Shown here in pieces: positions 1-6,723 of a DNA stretch of 6,723 nt. Both the position numbers and the translations under genes were made by a program. A model generated the notes under the pieces. It did not search any database, had not been told where the DNA came from, and saw only the letters and a list, made by a program, of their open reading frames with translations. Numbering within the stretch: the stretch's first letter is position 1; every line of letters begins with the position of its first letter. This DNA is from an uncultured Rhodanobacteraceae bacterium (GTDB lineage Bacteria > Pseudomonadota > Gammaproteobacteria > Xanthomonadales > Rhodanobacteraceae), in assembly GCA_913053815.1 (NCBI GenBank), contig CAJXGK010000102.1:1-6723 (forward strand), in the 5' to 3' direction.

Positions 1-1809
1 TGTTCCACACAGATGCTTTCGTGTTGGAGAACTCAACTGTCATCCAGCGACCGGGTTTAAGCATACGAAAAGCTTCTTTAAAGCAAGAAGTCATCAACTG
101 GCGATACTCCTGCAACCCTTTGTTTTGAAATCTATTCTCTATTGCTTCAGACTTATTATTCGTTCTTACTTTCAACAAAGATTCCCACAAAATATTTAGT
201 TCTGAATACATAATATTTGAACCAAATGGTGGATCCAAAAATATGTAGTCGAGCGAACAGTTAGGCATTATTAACCGTTCGAGGGAGGATGAACCTATCT
301 CAAATATACCCTCCACATTCTCTTTAGTAGAAAAGGCTCTTCCTATTGACTTTATTCTGCTCTCAACCTGTTCTGATATTGATGTTTCAATTGGCAAAGA
401 TGAGATATACAACGTGCCTTTCATATAGCCAGCGTTCCAACCGCCACCCCCAAAAAAATAGTATTTGAGATGAATACGATTCATTATTGTAGAACGATTA
501 ATAATGCTTGAAGCGAGAAACATGCTGCAGTTTTGTAAATTGCAATGACTTATCAGTGAAGAAAGCGCACATAAATTACGTTTCGTATAAAAATGGTGTA
601 CATGGGTAATGCCGATTCGGATTGGTTCGCCAGTTTTAACACCTTTTTGTATTTTATCAGTCGGAAACCAATAGGGAATCGAGGCATTTTCAATCTTATC
701 AATGAGCGCCAAATCGCTTTCATCAGGTCTTTTTTCAAATCTGCCGCGTGCGCCGGATACTGTGTAATTAATCAGCACAGGCACCTGCTTTACCTGCTTT
801 ATTGTCTCATTGAGAGCAGAATCATATTTGGTTGTCCAGGCTCGCTCCATTTTTCGTTTGGTCAATTGCGCCTGACACTGGGGACAAGGGAATATATCCC
901 GCACTTTCCCCGCATCTTTATCCACAGCTACTTCCCAAAAGACCACTTCTCCGGCACATTCGGGGCAGATAAATACGTCTGACCAGACGGTATAGTTAAT
1001 TTTTCCTTTAATCTCATTGCCATCGAGATCTTTAGCGCCATTGTGGTTGGTCTCATACATCCACCCGCACTCATCCTCAACTTCCCTCAGGATGCGTTTT
1101 GCTTCTCTTTCGAATGCGATAACATCAACCGGGGTGTTGTAGTTATACGCAATAAATGTTGCGGCAGGAGAAAGGTCGTTCAGAACCGCTTTTCGTGCTC
1201 CGAGTTTGGAAAAATGAACCCATGTTTTCTTGCCATTCTCATCTGTCTCTTCCCGGAGAATGGTGCCGTCCAGTTCGACTTTATAGCCAAGCAAGATAAT
1301 GGTTTTTCGATCTCCACACATCTGTGCTGCCACGCCCGTCATTCCCGTTCCGCAGAACCCATCAAATACGATGTCCCCGGGCTCGGTATAATGCAGGATA
1401 TACCGCATAATCGCCTTGTGCGGCACCTTGGTATGGTAGGAGTGCGCGTTATAGATCGGGTCGTTTTCCCTTCACTCACATCCGCCGCAAACGGCTCCCG
1501 GCTATAGGGTTCCTGGTTTCTGATTGCTGGTTTCTGGTTTTCCCATTCTTTGATGAAATCGGCTATCCATGGGTTCGGGCAGGCGGTGTAATACGGTGGA
1601 TCAGACAAAGCCAGGATGTCCTTATCCTCGCCAATCGGAAACCCCTCGATTTTGCGGAATTCAGGGTCCTGTAGCTTCTTGCGTAGTTCCTCGGCAAAAT
1701 GGGCACGGCGGGCCTCATCATTTTTAAAGGTTAGCCCCAAGCAAGTCACCGGGCCGGATATTCCTAGGCTCTCGTTGGGATTATCCAGGTCAAGATTCTG
1801 CTCTACCAT
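1..1809 (-). CDS. Zn-ribbon N6/N4 DNA methyltransferase, frameshifted, C-terminus beyond window
   Basis: Probable SAM-dependent DNA methyltransferase that marks host DNA in a BREX-like or related defence locus. The ATG at 1809-1807 overlaps the stop of the preceding gene (TAATG). Residues 70-74 are DPPYY (1588-1602), a motif IV catalytic loop, followed by TACPNPW. At 1464-1467 an A-tract of four (minus strand) shifts the frame. With one A restored, the protein reads on as NDPIYNAHSYHTKVPHKAI, then FDGFCGTGMTG (1334-1366, SAM-binding motif I) and LNDLSPAATFIAYNY. That frame stays open to base 1, about 600 residues in all. A Zn ribbon follows (CPEC at 956-967, CPQC at 875-886). Then comes a second DPP motif, DPPFGSNIMYSELN (from 235), and LKPGRWMTVEFSN near the edge. 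The Zn ribbon resembles COG1743-type adenine methylases. Without the correction the product ends at 1339 as a 156-residue stub without motif I. The methyltransferase call is firm; target base and system are inferred. Confidence 0.85.
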
Positions 1810-2834
1810 TATTCACTTTGCTCCAGATATTGCTGCCCCTTTGGGGTCAGCCGGTATTGTTGTTTGCTGCTGCGTGGCTTATCAGGGATGGTCATTTCGA
1901 TCAGTCCTGCTTCGAGCGCAGGCTGTAGGTATTCTTTCGAAAAGTGATCTCTGTCTGACAGCTTGAGTTTTGCCTGCAACTCGACTCGACTCACTACTTC
2001 ACTGAGATCATAAAGCGCTTTGACGACTTGCCGGGTACTTGCCGGGTACTTGCCGGGTACTTGCCGGGCGACTTCCGGGGTGACTTCACCATCAACTTGG
2101 TGCCGACTTGGTGCCGACTTGGTACCGGCTGGCAGAACCCCGGCCTTATCGAACTCTGGCACTTTGACAATAATGCGGAAGATGTCGCCTTCAATCAATT
2201 GAGGATCTGCGCCGCCATATTTCTTCCCATAGAGCATCATCTTGCGCATGCCAGAGCCAAGTTCATCGGCGCGATCTATTTCTCGAAAGAAAGCGCCCAA
2301 CACCGGGTTTTTGGGGAATGGTGTGGAGGTTTCAGGGTTCAGCACGCCGAAGCCATGTGGCCGGTTGGCGTTTTCGGTGGTGACCTTGCCATACTCGATG
2401 ATGAGTCGCGCAGGAATGCCGCTTGCGTATTCCCGGTGAATCAGGATGTTGGAGGCAACTTCACGAAATATGGCATCGCGCAGGCTCATGCGCTCAAAAC
2501 CCTCCAGGTAAAACGGGTCTGGCAGGTGTTTTTGGATAAAGGCCAGAATACGATCGTAACTGTCGATGAGGTTGGTACGTACAAGATCGCGATCGTCGTA
2601 GCGATCAAGATCTACTTTACGAAGAATCAGATCAGTACGGTGGGCCGGACAAACCTGGAGAATCTGATTGTCGGTTCCAAAGAGCATGACGCCGGCCAGT
2701 GTGATACCGGATTTTCCAGTCTCCGTATCCGTTTGATATAGCTGGACACTCTTGAGTAGCTGAGCATCATCCATGTCCACCCATGGGTGGTTTTTATGAT
2801 TGATGCGCACATGCCTGCGACAGCGTTCAATCAA
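1809..2834 (-). pseudogene. AlbA_2/GHKL ATP-binding regulator, C-terminal part (GHKL fold, repeat linker, winged helix)
   Basis: This is the larger C-terminal piece of the gene whose N-terminus lies at 2827-3270. The only start at its head is TTG, and conserved residues (WIHPADLRAD) lie upstream of it in the same frame, so it is not a true start. Visible parts: a segment like the middle of AlbA_2/ATP-binding proteins (residues 1-110, HPWVDMDD, VDLDRYDDRDLVRTNLIDSYDRI); a GHKL-type ATPase core (SLRDAIFREVASNILIHREY at 117-136, NRPHGFG at 157-163, RADELGSGMRKM at 188-199, DPQLIEGDIFRI at 210-221); a repeat-encoded linker at about 236-270; and a winged helix ending DHFSKEYLQPALEAGLIEMTIPDKP...YRLT. 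Such proteins are usually annotated as transcriptional regulators or ATP-binding proteins and are frequent in defence islands. The stop overlaps the methyltransferase ATG by one base. The family call is firm; the role is inferred. Confidence 0.85.
2026..2127 (-). repeat. 11-bp tandem repeat in the interdomain linker of the AlbA gene
   Basis: On the plus strand, acttgccgggt occurs at 2026-2036, 2037-2047 and 2048-2058, and again at 2059-2069 with its last base changed to c. Degenerate acttccgggg and acttcacc follow. A second 11-bp set, acttggtgccg, lies at 2095-2105 and 2106-2116, with a variant at 2117-2127. The unit is not a multiple of three. Read on the minus strand, three units give the 11-residue cycle T-R-Q-V-P-G-K-Y-P-A-S, and the same cycle appears in all three frames without a stop. 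The repeat sits between the GHKL core and the winged helix, where homologues carry low-complexity linkers of variable length. Confidence 0.9.
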
Positions 2835-3270
2835 GTCGGCCCGCAGGTCGGCAGGATGAATCCATGGCTAAATGGTCAGTAATATCGAGATCGCCATCTT
2901 CATTGCGATCATAGATCCGGCCATTGCAACGATGAACCTGTGAGCTTTCCGGGGCATAGATACGCAGCAGTTTTTTACCGCTGATGTCGAATTCATCAAT
3001 GGACAGGTAGGTTGGGGGCGTCAGCTTCTGTGGGTTATTAATGGCGGTTACGAAATCTTTGCGTATTTGGCGCACAGTATCAGGCTCAATACCTTGAATA
3101 GTGCCATCGTCCTGAACACCGAGCAGAATTGTACCGCCGTGGCGGTTTAGAAACGCGCAAACCGTTTCATAAACATCACGATTAAGCTGGTTGCGACAGG
3201 TCTTGAACTCAAGGTCGAGCCCTTCACCCTTTGCAACCAATGCTTTCAACTGGTGTTCGTTCGAGTCCAT
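2827..3270 (-). pseudogene. AlbA_2 (Schlafen-like) domain, N-terminal part of the split ATP-binding regulator
   Basis: ATG start at 3270, nine bases after the stop of the DUF6079-type gene, so co-transcribed with it. Residues about 10-130 form an AlbA_2 domain: GEGLDLEFKTC (the ExK-type core), ETVCAFLNRHGGTILLGVQDDG and then GRIYDRNEDGDLDITDH. AlbA_2 is a putative nucleic-acid-binding or divergent Schlafen-like domain that normally precedes the ATP-binding and winged-helix parts. After DITDH the frame gives only MDSSCRPAGRLD and stops at 2827-2829, while the next frame gives WIHPADLRADLIERCRR, as expected of the family. About 15-20 residues usually found between these blocks (a segment ending in an RKQ-like motif) are missing, so a small deletion with loss of frame explains the split better than a point indel. 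Family call firm; deletion size estimated from memory of homologues. Confidence 0.85.
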
Positions 3271-3279
3271 TCGTGGCTC

Positions 3280-5796
3280 TTATTCCAGCACAATTCTCAC
3301 CTTACCGGGCTCTTTGCCTTTGGTGAGTTCGTTCAGGTATTGTTCGAACCGTTTCTTCATCTCTGCCGGTGTCGCGGGTGAGCCACCGACCAAGAGCGCC
3401 GCCCGCAGTTCAGCGGTCTTTACCGACACCTTTTCCAGTCCGGAGAGCACTTCCTGCAGGGCATGTAGGAAATCCTGATCGATCTCATCCGGCAGGGCTC
3501 GCTTATTGATGAAACCATTAACCAGTTTCTCTGACTCGGACTTGAGCAGGTCCAGGTTGCCCTTGGTGGTCGGGTCTTCCAGGTTGGTCAGCAGCGTCTG
3601 GGTCCAGTTGTCAATCAATTTATCCAGCTCGCTGTCTAAGGTATCGAGTATCGTCCCGGCAGATGCCGAGGTGAGCTCTACCCCTGGCTTGAAGCCGCAG
3701 TGTGGGCAGACGGGCGAGGCATCAAGGTCCTGCCCGGTAAGCGCAAAACAACTCTTCAGACCTGCCAGTCGGTTCTGGAAATCGCTCATATGCTGGCGTG
3801 GCATCAGGTCGATGGTTGATAGTTTCTGTAACACCTTGAGCCGTTCGTCACTCATCAGCTGGATTTTACGCTTATCCTCGTTCACTCCCAGCCGCGCCTT
3901 GGTATGCATGGCCAGATAGGCCCGAAGGTACGTCTTCTTCAGGTCGGTAAGTTTGCGCAACATCTTCTGCCGGAAATCAGCCGTGCCTCGCTTGTCCGGG
4001 TCACCGATCCTGGCCTGGACATCGTCTCTGGTGGCCTTCATCTGACCTATCCACTCGTGTTCCGCAGGCAGTACTGCCTCGGCAGTCGAAAGATAGGAAG
4101 CGGTGGGACCTAAGTCCGTTACCAGTTCCTGCAGCGATTCGACCTCGTTCAGGGCCTTAAGTCCGTCGCGATGACCATTGACTTCTCCTGCGTCATAGCG
4201 GAAGTTTTTGAGTTTGCCCGGGGACGAATAAGCCTGCATGGATTCCAGGAAGGCCTTGGTGTCATCAAGCCGGGTACGGAGCTTCTGTGCTTCCTCTTCT
4301 GCAAGCAGATTACGGCCCCAGAACGGCATGCCGCTTTGCAGGTTCTTCTGGATGAGCACCAGCTTTTCTACTGTCTGCGTGATTGCCTGCTGGAGTTGCT
4401 GTACCGGTTCCTCTTTCCCCTGGGTAACGAGCTGGGCCATGCCGGGGGTAAGGACCAACAGCTCGAACAACGCCTTGAGTGCGGGCAGGTTCCAGTCTTT
4501 GGGTTGTTCGACGTGCTTGAACTGGACCAGGTCTTCCACACTGGTTCCGGCAAGCTGGGTCAGCCCGGTGGCGTCGAACTTTTTACCGGGGATCGCCAAT
4601 ACCAGATCGCCGGAATAAACCAGGACGGCCAGAATAACAACGGCCCATTCCGGTTCAAGCCGTAATGTCTGCGGAGCGAGGTACTCGATGCCGAGTAAAT
4701 CCTGAATCAATTCAGAGCGATTGACCACCTGGCCATGGCCCTTCTTCTTGAGCAGGCCGAGGATATGCTTGGCGTACTGGGACCGGGATGGATCGAGCCT
4801 TTCACCGTCGAGCAGTTCCAGGGCATCGAGCACGGCCGTGGCCTGTTTGGTGCGGGTTTGACCGGCAATGGCCCGCATGGCGTCTTGGGCGGCCTGGGTT
4901 CGGTTGTCACCGGTGATGAGAACGGAAAAACAGGGATACTCCGGGGCCTGTTCCTGGAAATTCGTGGCAAGGCAAATGCCTGCCACGGTGTTTACCAGGT
5001 CACGGAAATTGATCCGCTCGTGGGAAGCGATACCGGATAGATCGCGGATGGATTTACCTTTGGCCCACCCGGTGATGGTTTTACTGCGCCCCTGCCAGGT
5101 CACCTCGAAAGCGTCTGTCATATGCTTCTGTAGCCACTGCACCAGATCTCGCAGGAAGTTCGACGATTTTGATTCGTAGGTTGACTTGGCGTGTCCGGAG
5201 GAGGTGGATGCCAGATCGAGCGCCGCAGCATAACTGCCGAGTGTGGTGCGGAACTCATCATCAGCGTTTGTCAGGCGCAGGAAGACTTCATCAGCCTTTT
5301 TCTCATCTTTGAAGTGCGGTGCTTCAAATGGCTGGATAAAATAAAGATAGAAATCCCGCGGTGGAACGGCCGTGGAGCGCTCGTTGGGTGCACCGAAGAA
5401 AAGATATCCCAGACGGGCGGCCTTCCGTTCCAGCCATTCCAGTTCATGCTGCCAGATTTTGTAGCCGGTAGCATAGGTCTGATCGGTACACTCCATGACC
5501 CTTCTCAGAGCTTCGTAGTAATAGCGGTCGAGCTGGGATGTATCAAGACTTTCAGCCCGTTTTTCGATCAGTGCGTCGAAGTCGTCGGTCTTCTTCTCCT
5601 CGGCCTTGGCCTTGTCGTCGGCGGCCTTGTCGTCGGCAGCCCCGGCCTGGTCGATCGTGGAGGCATCGGCGACCGCGACGTCTTTGGGGGCCTCGGGCTC
5701 GGTCGAGCCCACCTCCCCGACGTCTTCGAGCATCGGATTCTCGAGCATCTCCTCGCGCACGAGATCGACCAGGGGTTGGATGCCGCCGGAACTCAC
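3280..5796 (-). CDS. DUF6079-family (BrxC/PglY-like) defence protein, N-terminal ATPase missing, fused to foreign N-terminus
   Basis: First gene of the cluster. Residues about 73-838 look like the middle and C-terminal parts of the large DUF6079-type proteins of BREX-like loci, which are normally well over 1000 residues with an N-terminal P-loop ATPase. No Walker A or B motif is visible here, so that part is absent. Recognisable blocks: [18 protein letters not shown] near 83-100; [13 protein letters not shown]; a long helical stretch ending [43 protein letters not shown]; and CPHC at residues 697-700 (3697-3708), a half zinc-knuckle. The first ~72 residues differ in character (Ala/Asp/Lys/Glu rich, much higher GC) and resemble sigma-54 region I. 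The apparent start is a GTG at 5796; the frame runs back to a TAG at 5856-5854 with no convincing start. In a complete locus this protein would act as the large ATPase of the defence complex. The family name is recalled, not searched. Confidence 0.65.
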   Translation of the reverse strand: MSSGGIQPLVDLVREEMLENPMLEDVGEVGSTEPEAPKDVAVADASTIDQAGAADDKAADDKAKAEEKKTDDFDALIEKRAESLDTSQLDRYYYEALRRVMECTDQTYATGYKIWQHELEWLERKAARLGYLFFGAPNERSTAVPPRDFYLYFIQPFEAPHFKDEKKADEVFLRLTNADDEFRTTLGSYAAALDLASTSSGHAKSTYESKSSNFLRDLVQWLQKHMTDAFEVTWQGRSKTITGWAKGKSIRDLSGIASHERINFRDLVNTVAGICLATNFQEQAPEYPCFSVLITGDNRTQAAQDAMRAIAGQTRTKQATAVLDALELLDGERLDPSRSQYAKHILGLLKKKGHGQVVNRSELIQDLLGIEYLAPQTLRLEPEWAVVILAVLVYSGDLVLAIPGKKFDATGLTQLAGTSVEDLVQFKHVEQPKDWNLPALKALFELLVLTPGMAQLVTQGKEEPVQQLQQAITQTVEKLVLIQKNLQSGMPFWGRNLLAEEEAQKLRTRLDDTKAFLESMQAYSSPGKLKNFRYDAGEVNGHRDGLKALNEVESLQELVTDLGPTASYLSTAEAVLPAEHEWIGQMKATRDDVQARIGDPDKRGTADFRQKMLRKLTDLKKTYLRAYLAMHTKARLGVNEDKRKIQLMSDERLKVLQKLSTIDLMPRQHMSDFQNRLAGLKSCFALTGQDLDASPVCPHCGFKPGVELTSASAGTILDTLDSELDKLIDNWTQTLLTNLEDPTTKGNLDLLKSESEKLVNGFINKRALPDEIDQDFLHALQEVLSGLEKVSVKTAELRAALLVGGSPATPAEMKKRFEQYLNELTKGKEPGKVRIVLE
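5581..5772 (-). pseudogene. rpoN: Sigma-54 (RpoN) N-terminal region I-II fragment, in frame with DUF6079 remnant
   Basis: Residues 9-25 of the composite frame read [17 protein letters not shown], which matches the end of sigma-54 region I (the L-x-x-x-V/I-x-x-E-L/M-x-x-N-P-x-L-E pattern that follows the glutamine-rich start). An acidic, Ala/Lys-rich tract follows (residues 26-72, with [10 protein letters not shown]), as in the variable region II of deltaproteobacterial and myxobacterial RpoN. The expected preceding part (QQL...TPQLQQAIRLLQLSR-like) is absent, and so are the core-binding and RpoN-box domains. The tract has a 15-bp direct repeat at 5609-5623 and 5624-5638 differing in the last base. 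Its GC (44 of 60 bases at 5641-5700) is far above the adjoining cluster. It is therefore a fragment joined in frame to an unrelated gene. Confidence is moderate because the diagnostic block is only about 17 residues. Confidence 0.55.
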
Positions 5797-6159
5797 TTGC
5801 TCGTGCGATACTTCCGATCGCGCATCTGGCAGCGGGAGATGATGGGCACGCGGCTAGGCCTCGTCGCCGGTGTGCATCAGCACATTCAAGACTTCAACAC
5901 AATCATCTTCTACGCCCGCGCCGAGGCTCTTCACGCGCAGTCGCCCCGCCTCACCGAGCCGATCATCCGCAAGGCCCTGACCGCCGTCGAATTCCACCTC
6001 GCCAGCCAGGACCGCCTGTTCAACAAGGCCTTAAAGGGTTGGTTCCGCACTCAGTTACAGCGCCCCGGCCTCGCTCTCGCCAGCCTCCGCCTCATGGCCC
6101 TCAAACCCCCGGACCCCGTCGAGTCCGTCGCCAACAACACCGACGATGCGACGGTCTAA
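5797..6159 (+). pseudogene. C-terminal fragment of a plus-strand gene, possibly FliB/lysine-N-methylase-like
   Basis: A plus-strand frame ending at TAA 6157-6159 reads [19 protein letters not shown], then GLVAGVHQHIQDFNTIIFYARAEALHAQ, then LTEPIIRKALTAVEFHLASQDRLFNKALKGWFR, and ends with a Pro/Asp-rich tail. The pattern (a helical segment with Tyr-Phe-Arg, hydrophobic helices, then a short helix pair ending in a charged 'VEFHLASQDRLF') weakly recalls the C-terminus of YkgJ/FliB-type lysine-N-methylases. No cysteine cluster is in view because the 5' end is missing. The frame stays open leftwards to 5191, but that part is antisense to the DUF6079 gene and has no protein character. The real gene therefore appears cut at about 5797. 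Codon use is strongly GC-rich, like the next gene. Coding potential is fairly clear; the family is a guess. Confidence 0.45.
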
Positions 6160-6235
6160 CGCCCATCGCGTGGCGTAATGGTTCGGGGGACGTAGCAATC
6201 CTGCTGCCTTGGCGTTGTTGAGGTTGGAGTGATTC

Positions 6236-6265
6236 TTGCAACCTGCCCCGCAACGGCGTTAGAAT
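6236..6265 (+). promoter_or_regulatory. Candidate sigma-70-type promoter for the secreted protein gene
   Basis: TTGCAA at 6236-6241 and TAGAAT at 6260-6265 are separated by 18 bases, close to the TTGACA/TATAAT consensus, in a GC-rich intergenic region where such hexamers are uncommon by chance. Transcription would begin near 6272 and leave a leader of about 57 bases before the start codon at 6329. Seen by eye only; planctomycete promoters vary. Confidence 0.4.
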
Positions 6266-6316
6266 GAGCCGGGCTGTCAAGGGTTGGGTTCCATGCGGAT
6301 CACGTCGCACCTAGTC

Positions 6317-6321
6317 GGAGG
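6317..6321 (+). promoter_or_regulatory. Ribosome binding site that selects the start at 6329
   Basis: GGAGG lies seven bases before the ATG at 6329. It decides between this ATG and an in-frame ATG at 6293, which has no comparable purine tract. The 6329 start also places the signal peptide exactly at the N-terminus. Confidence 0.7.
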
Positions 6322-6328
6322 TCGAGCA

Positions 6329-6723
6329 ATGAGAGCGCAGCACGTCATCGCGGGGTTCTTGGTCGTAGGGTTTTGCGCCGGGCTGTCGGTTCGCGCACAG
6401 GAGCAGGGTCAGCGCAGTGACACATCCGTCGCATCAACCCGGGGGGAGGGCAGTGGTGTCGTCGTTGCGCGGATGAACCCGCAGACTGCCGCGGCGACGG
6501 GGTTGTCCACACTGCATGTCGACGCGAGCGCCCCGAGCGGTGGCGACGGATCAAGCTGGTCTGTTCCGTTTGTCTATCTTCAGGACGCCCTGGCTGCCGC
6601 TTCCGAGTCGGGTGGCGCCGTCACCGAGATTCGTGTAGCCCAGGGTACCTACAAGCCGGACCAGGGAATGAATCAGACGCCCGGCGATCGCTTGGCTACG
6701 TTTCGGCTCGCCAGCGGCCTGAC
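6329..6723 (+). CDS. Exported planctomycete-type protein, probable right-handed beta-helix, 3' end beyond window
   Basis: 131 residues are visible with no stop before the edge. A signal peptide is clear: MR then charged/polar residues, a hydrophobic core VIAGFLVVGFCAGL, and a likely cleavage after SVRA at residue 23, so the product is exported. A variable spacer follows to about residue 60. Residues 61-110 read TLHVDASAPSGGDGSSWSVP, FVYLQDALAAA, VTEIRVAQGTYKPD, then TPGDRLATFRLASG. This opening (VDA...GxDGSSW, LQDAL, IxVAxGxYxPD, FxLxxG) is the usual N-terminal entry of secreted parallel beta-helix proteins, abundant in Planctomycetota and often large, with polysaccharide-related or unknown roles. 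Start chosen from the GGAGG seven bases upstream. Very high GC. Family-level call firm; function not assignable from this piece. Confidence 0.75.
   Translation, partial: MRAQHVIAGFLVVGFCAGLSVRAQEQGQRSDTSVASTRGEGSGVVVARMNPQTAAATGLSTLHVDASAPSGGDGSSWSVPFVYLQDALAAASESGGAVTEIRVAQGTYKPDQGMNQTPGDRLATFRLASGL

Larger units (their letters stand above)
6160..6328. other. Intergenic region between the FliB-like fragment and the secreted protein gene
   Basis: This 169-base gap holds the candidate promoter and the ribosome binding site listed separately. I found no convincing stem-loop with a T-run that would terminate the upstream gene, and no RNA gene. Confidence 0.5.

Noticed and set aside
1459..1472. 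Programmed -1 ribosomal frameshift in the methyltransferase
   Set aside because: The local GGGAAAAC is not in the phase needed for a standard X XXY YYZ slip, and losing motif I by default would make little sense; an indel is simpler.
593..1507. Plus-strand open frames at 593-982 and 1043-1507
   Set aside because: They are antisense to the clean minus-strand methyltransferase frame, which carries motif I, the Zn ribbon and the second DPP motif; their own products have no recognisable features.
2026..2127. CRISPR array
   Set aside because: The 11-bp units are directly adjacent without spacers and lie inside a coding frame.
2028..2741. Plus-strand frame opposite the AlbA gene
   Set aside because: It is the shadow of the well-conserved GHKL region and is open partly because the 11-bp repeat lacks stops; its product shows no family character.
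2827..2834. Two separate overlapping genes for the AlbA and GHKL parts
   Set aside because: The downstream frame starts only at an internal TTG, and conserved residues WIHPADLRAD lie before it, so a split single gene fits better.
4171..5179. Several plus-strand and alternative minus-strand frames inside the DUF6079 gene
   Set aside because: They are shadows of a continuous minus-strand frame with recognisable conserved blocks.
5191..5796. 5' half of the plus-strand open frame that ends at 6159
   Set aside because: This part is antisense to the DUF6079 and sigma-54 segments and has low-complexity Gly/Leu/Val content that mirrors the Ala/Asp/Lys tract; only the part from about 5797 looks coding.
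6293..6328. Upstream ATG at 6293 as start of the secreted protein
   Set aside because: It would add twelve residues before the signal peptide and lacks a ribosome binding site, unlike the ATG at 6329.

Overview
The window reads as a mosaic of three pieces of different origin. Positions 1 to about 5580 hold a bacterial antiphage-type gene cluster, all on the minus strand, transcribed from high to low coordinates. Positions about 5581-5772 hold a short, very GC-rich minus-strand piece that looks like the N-terminus of a sigma-54 factor (RpoN) of the myxobacterial/deltaproteobacterial kind. Positions about 5797-6723 hold plus-strand DNA of high GC that looks planctomycetal. The last gene is an exported protein with the 'VDASAPSGGDGSSW...LQDALAAA' opening that is common in Planctomycetota. 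My hand counts of GC in 60-base lines are about 28% at 121-240, 47-58% through most of the cluster, 73% at 5641-5700 and 77% at 6061-6120. No tRNA, rRNA, CRISPR array, insertion sequence or clear terminator was seen.

The cluster, in order of transcription, has three genes. The first is a large DUF6079/BrxC-PglY-like protein that lacks its N-terminal ATPase part. The second is an AlbA_2 (Schlafen-like) plus GHKL-type ATP-binding protein with a C-terminal winged helix; an internal deletion and frameshift split it in two. The third is a long Zn-ribbon DNA methyltransferase that runs off the left edge and carries one single-base frameshift. Spacing is tight (9 bases, then a 1-base TAATG overlap), so the three form an operon. 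A large DUF6079-type ATPase beside a Zn-ribbon adenine methyltransferase fits a BREX-like (possibly type 3) or related methylation-based phage-defence locus. The AlbA gene would be an accessory or regulatory member. No PglZ phosphatase or helicase is visible, so the system type is inferred.

The middle gene holds a tandem 11-bp repeat. Eleven is not a multiple of three and the unit has no stop in any frame, so copy-number change could switch the C-terminal DNA-binding domain in or out of frame.

The right end carries a truncated plus-strand gene (weak resemblance to the C-terminus of FliB/lysine-N-methylase-like proteins). After it come a short intergenic region with a plausible promoter and ribosome binding site, and the start of the secreted protein. 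Two abrupt junctions within about 200 bases joining unrelated gene fragments, plus the two frameshifts, suggest either an assembly or read chimera from a metagenome, or a heavily rearranged accessory region. The sequence alone cannot separate these.
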